Shown here piece after piece: positions 63,858 to 64,000 of a stretch of DNA of 64,000 nucleotides; position 1 is the stretch's first letter; each line of letters starts with the position of its first letter. Source of the stretch: Actinobacteria bacterium OV320 (GTDB taxonomy: Bacteria; Actinomycetota; Actinomycetes; Streptomycetales; Streptomycetaceae); assembly GCA_001298545.1 (NCBI GenBank), contig LJCX01000024.1, positions 248,001 through 312,000 on the forward strand. The letters run 5' to 3'. The notes under the pieces were generated by a model, which worked only from the letters and a program-made list of their open reading frames with translations, was not told the DNA's origin and did not search any database. Position numbers and translations under genes: made by a program.

Positions 63858-64000
63858 CGTGATCGTCCTCCCCTGGGGTCAGATGGTGTCCTCATCCCCA
63901 CCGAGCGTAAAGAGAAGGTAATGCGCCACGCCCGGCGATTTCGTGCGCGTACCGACACAAGCCGGTTACAGATGCGGCCTGCCGTGATCGGGGCGAGCCG

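Noticed and set aside
63858..64000. A short plus-strand frame beginning at about 63921
   Set aside because: It has only a weak AAGGT before the ATG and runs off the edge; too little is visible to support a gene.

Overview
The window is high-GC, gene-dense chromosomal DNA with GTG starts, GTGA/ATGA stop-start overlaps and strong third-position G/C bias. Gene content and order point to the conserved core of a Streptomyces chromosome. From memory, the order ilvE-leuB / pruA-putA / serA-ilvC-ilvN-ilvB / gatB-gatA-gatC / ligA / mnmA / oligopeptide transporter follows the S. coelicolor SCO55xx to SCO547x region in reverse; this was not checked by alignment. I see no tRNA, rRNA, CRISPR array, insertion sequence or prophage.

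Layout. 1-2.2 kb: end of ilvE, leuB and a 43-residue small gene. 2.4-5.4 kb: a LysR regulator divergent from a medium-chain oxidoreductase, then an alpha/beta hydrolase. 5.4-9.6 kb: proline catabolism (pruA, putA) with a divergent PucR-type regulator and a decayed partial copy of the putA 3' end. 9.6-11.9 kb: a TetR regulator and a divergent drug exporter. 12-17.7 kb: serA, ilvC, ilvN and ilvB, headed by a 13-codon leader peptide and an attenuator hairpin. 17.7-24.8 kb: a large membrane PAS-GGDEF-(degenerate EAL) protein, a 2-hydroxyacid dehydrogenase, an aldo/keto reductase, a lipoprotein sugar dehydrogenase and a small DUF6191-type gene. 24.8-32.5 kb: a giant LuxR-type ATPase regulator, small and membrane proteins of unknown function, and a GNAT acetyltransferase overlapping an MMPL transporter. 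32.5-36.1 kb: the gatC-gatA-(79 aa)-gatB amidotransferase operon.

36.2-45.7 kb: a second c-di-GMP enzyme (RmdB type, both domains intact), ligA, a MetE-like protein, an SDR enzyme, a LOG-type hydrolase, a DUF427 protein, a hydrolase and mnmA. 45.7-54.5 kb: an amidase with a Tat-like signal, a Tat-type multicopper oxidase, a cysteine desulfurase that would feed sulfur to MnmA, two small membrane proteins divergent from a TetR regulator, a repeat-rich lipoprotein, a thioesterase-like protein, a membrane esterase and a TRIC-type membrane protein. 54.5-61 kb: a five-gene oligopeptide ABC importer (C-A-B-D-F order). 61.3-63.9 kb: two SseB-type proteins and a P-loop ATPase.

Functional themes are branched-chain amino acid and serine synthesis (with serA adjacent to ilvC), proline degradation, c-di-GMP turnover, tRNA-linked processes (GatCAB, MnmA, cysteine desulfurase) and peptide import. 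No obviously new multi-gene system is present. The most notable signals are the ilvB leader-attenuator, the putA 3'-end remnant, a dispersed repeat apparently inserted in frame in a PAS domain, several near-perfect operator palindromes, and small conserved-looking genes without known function.
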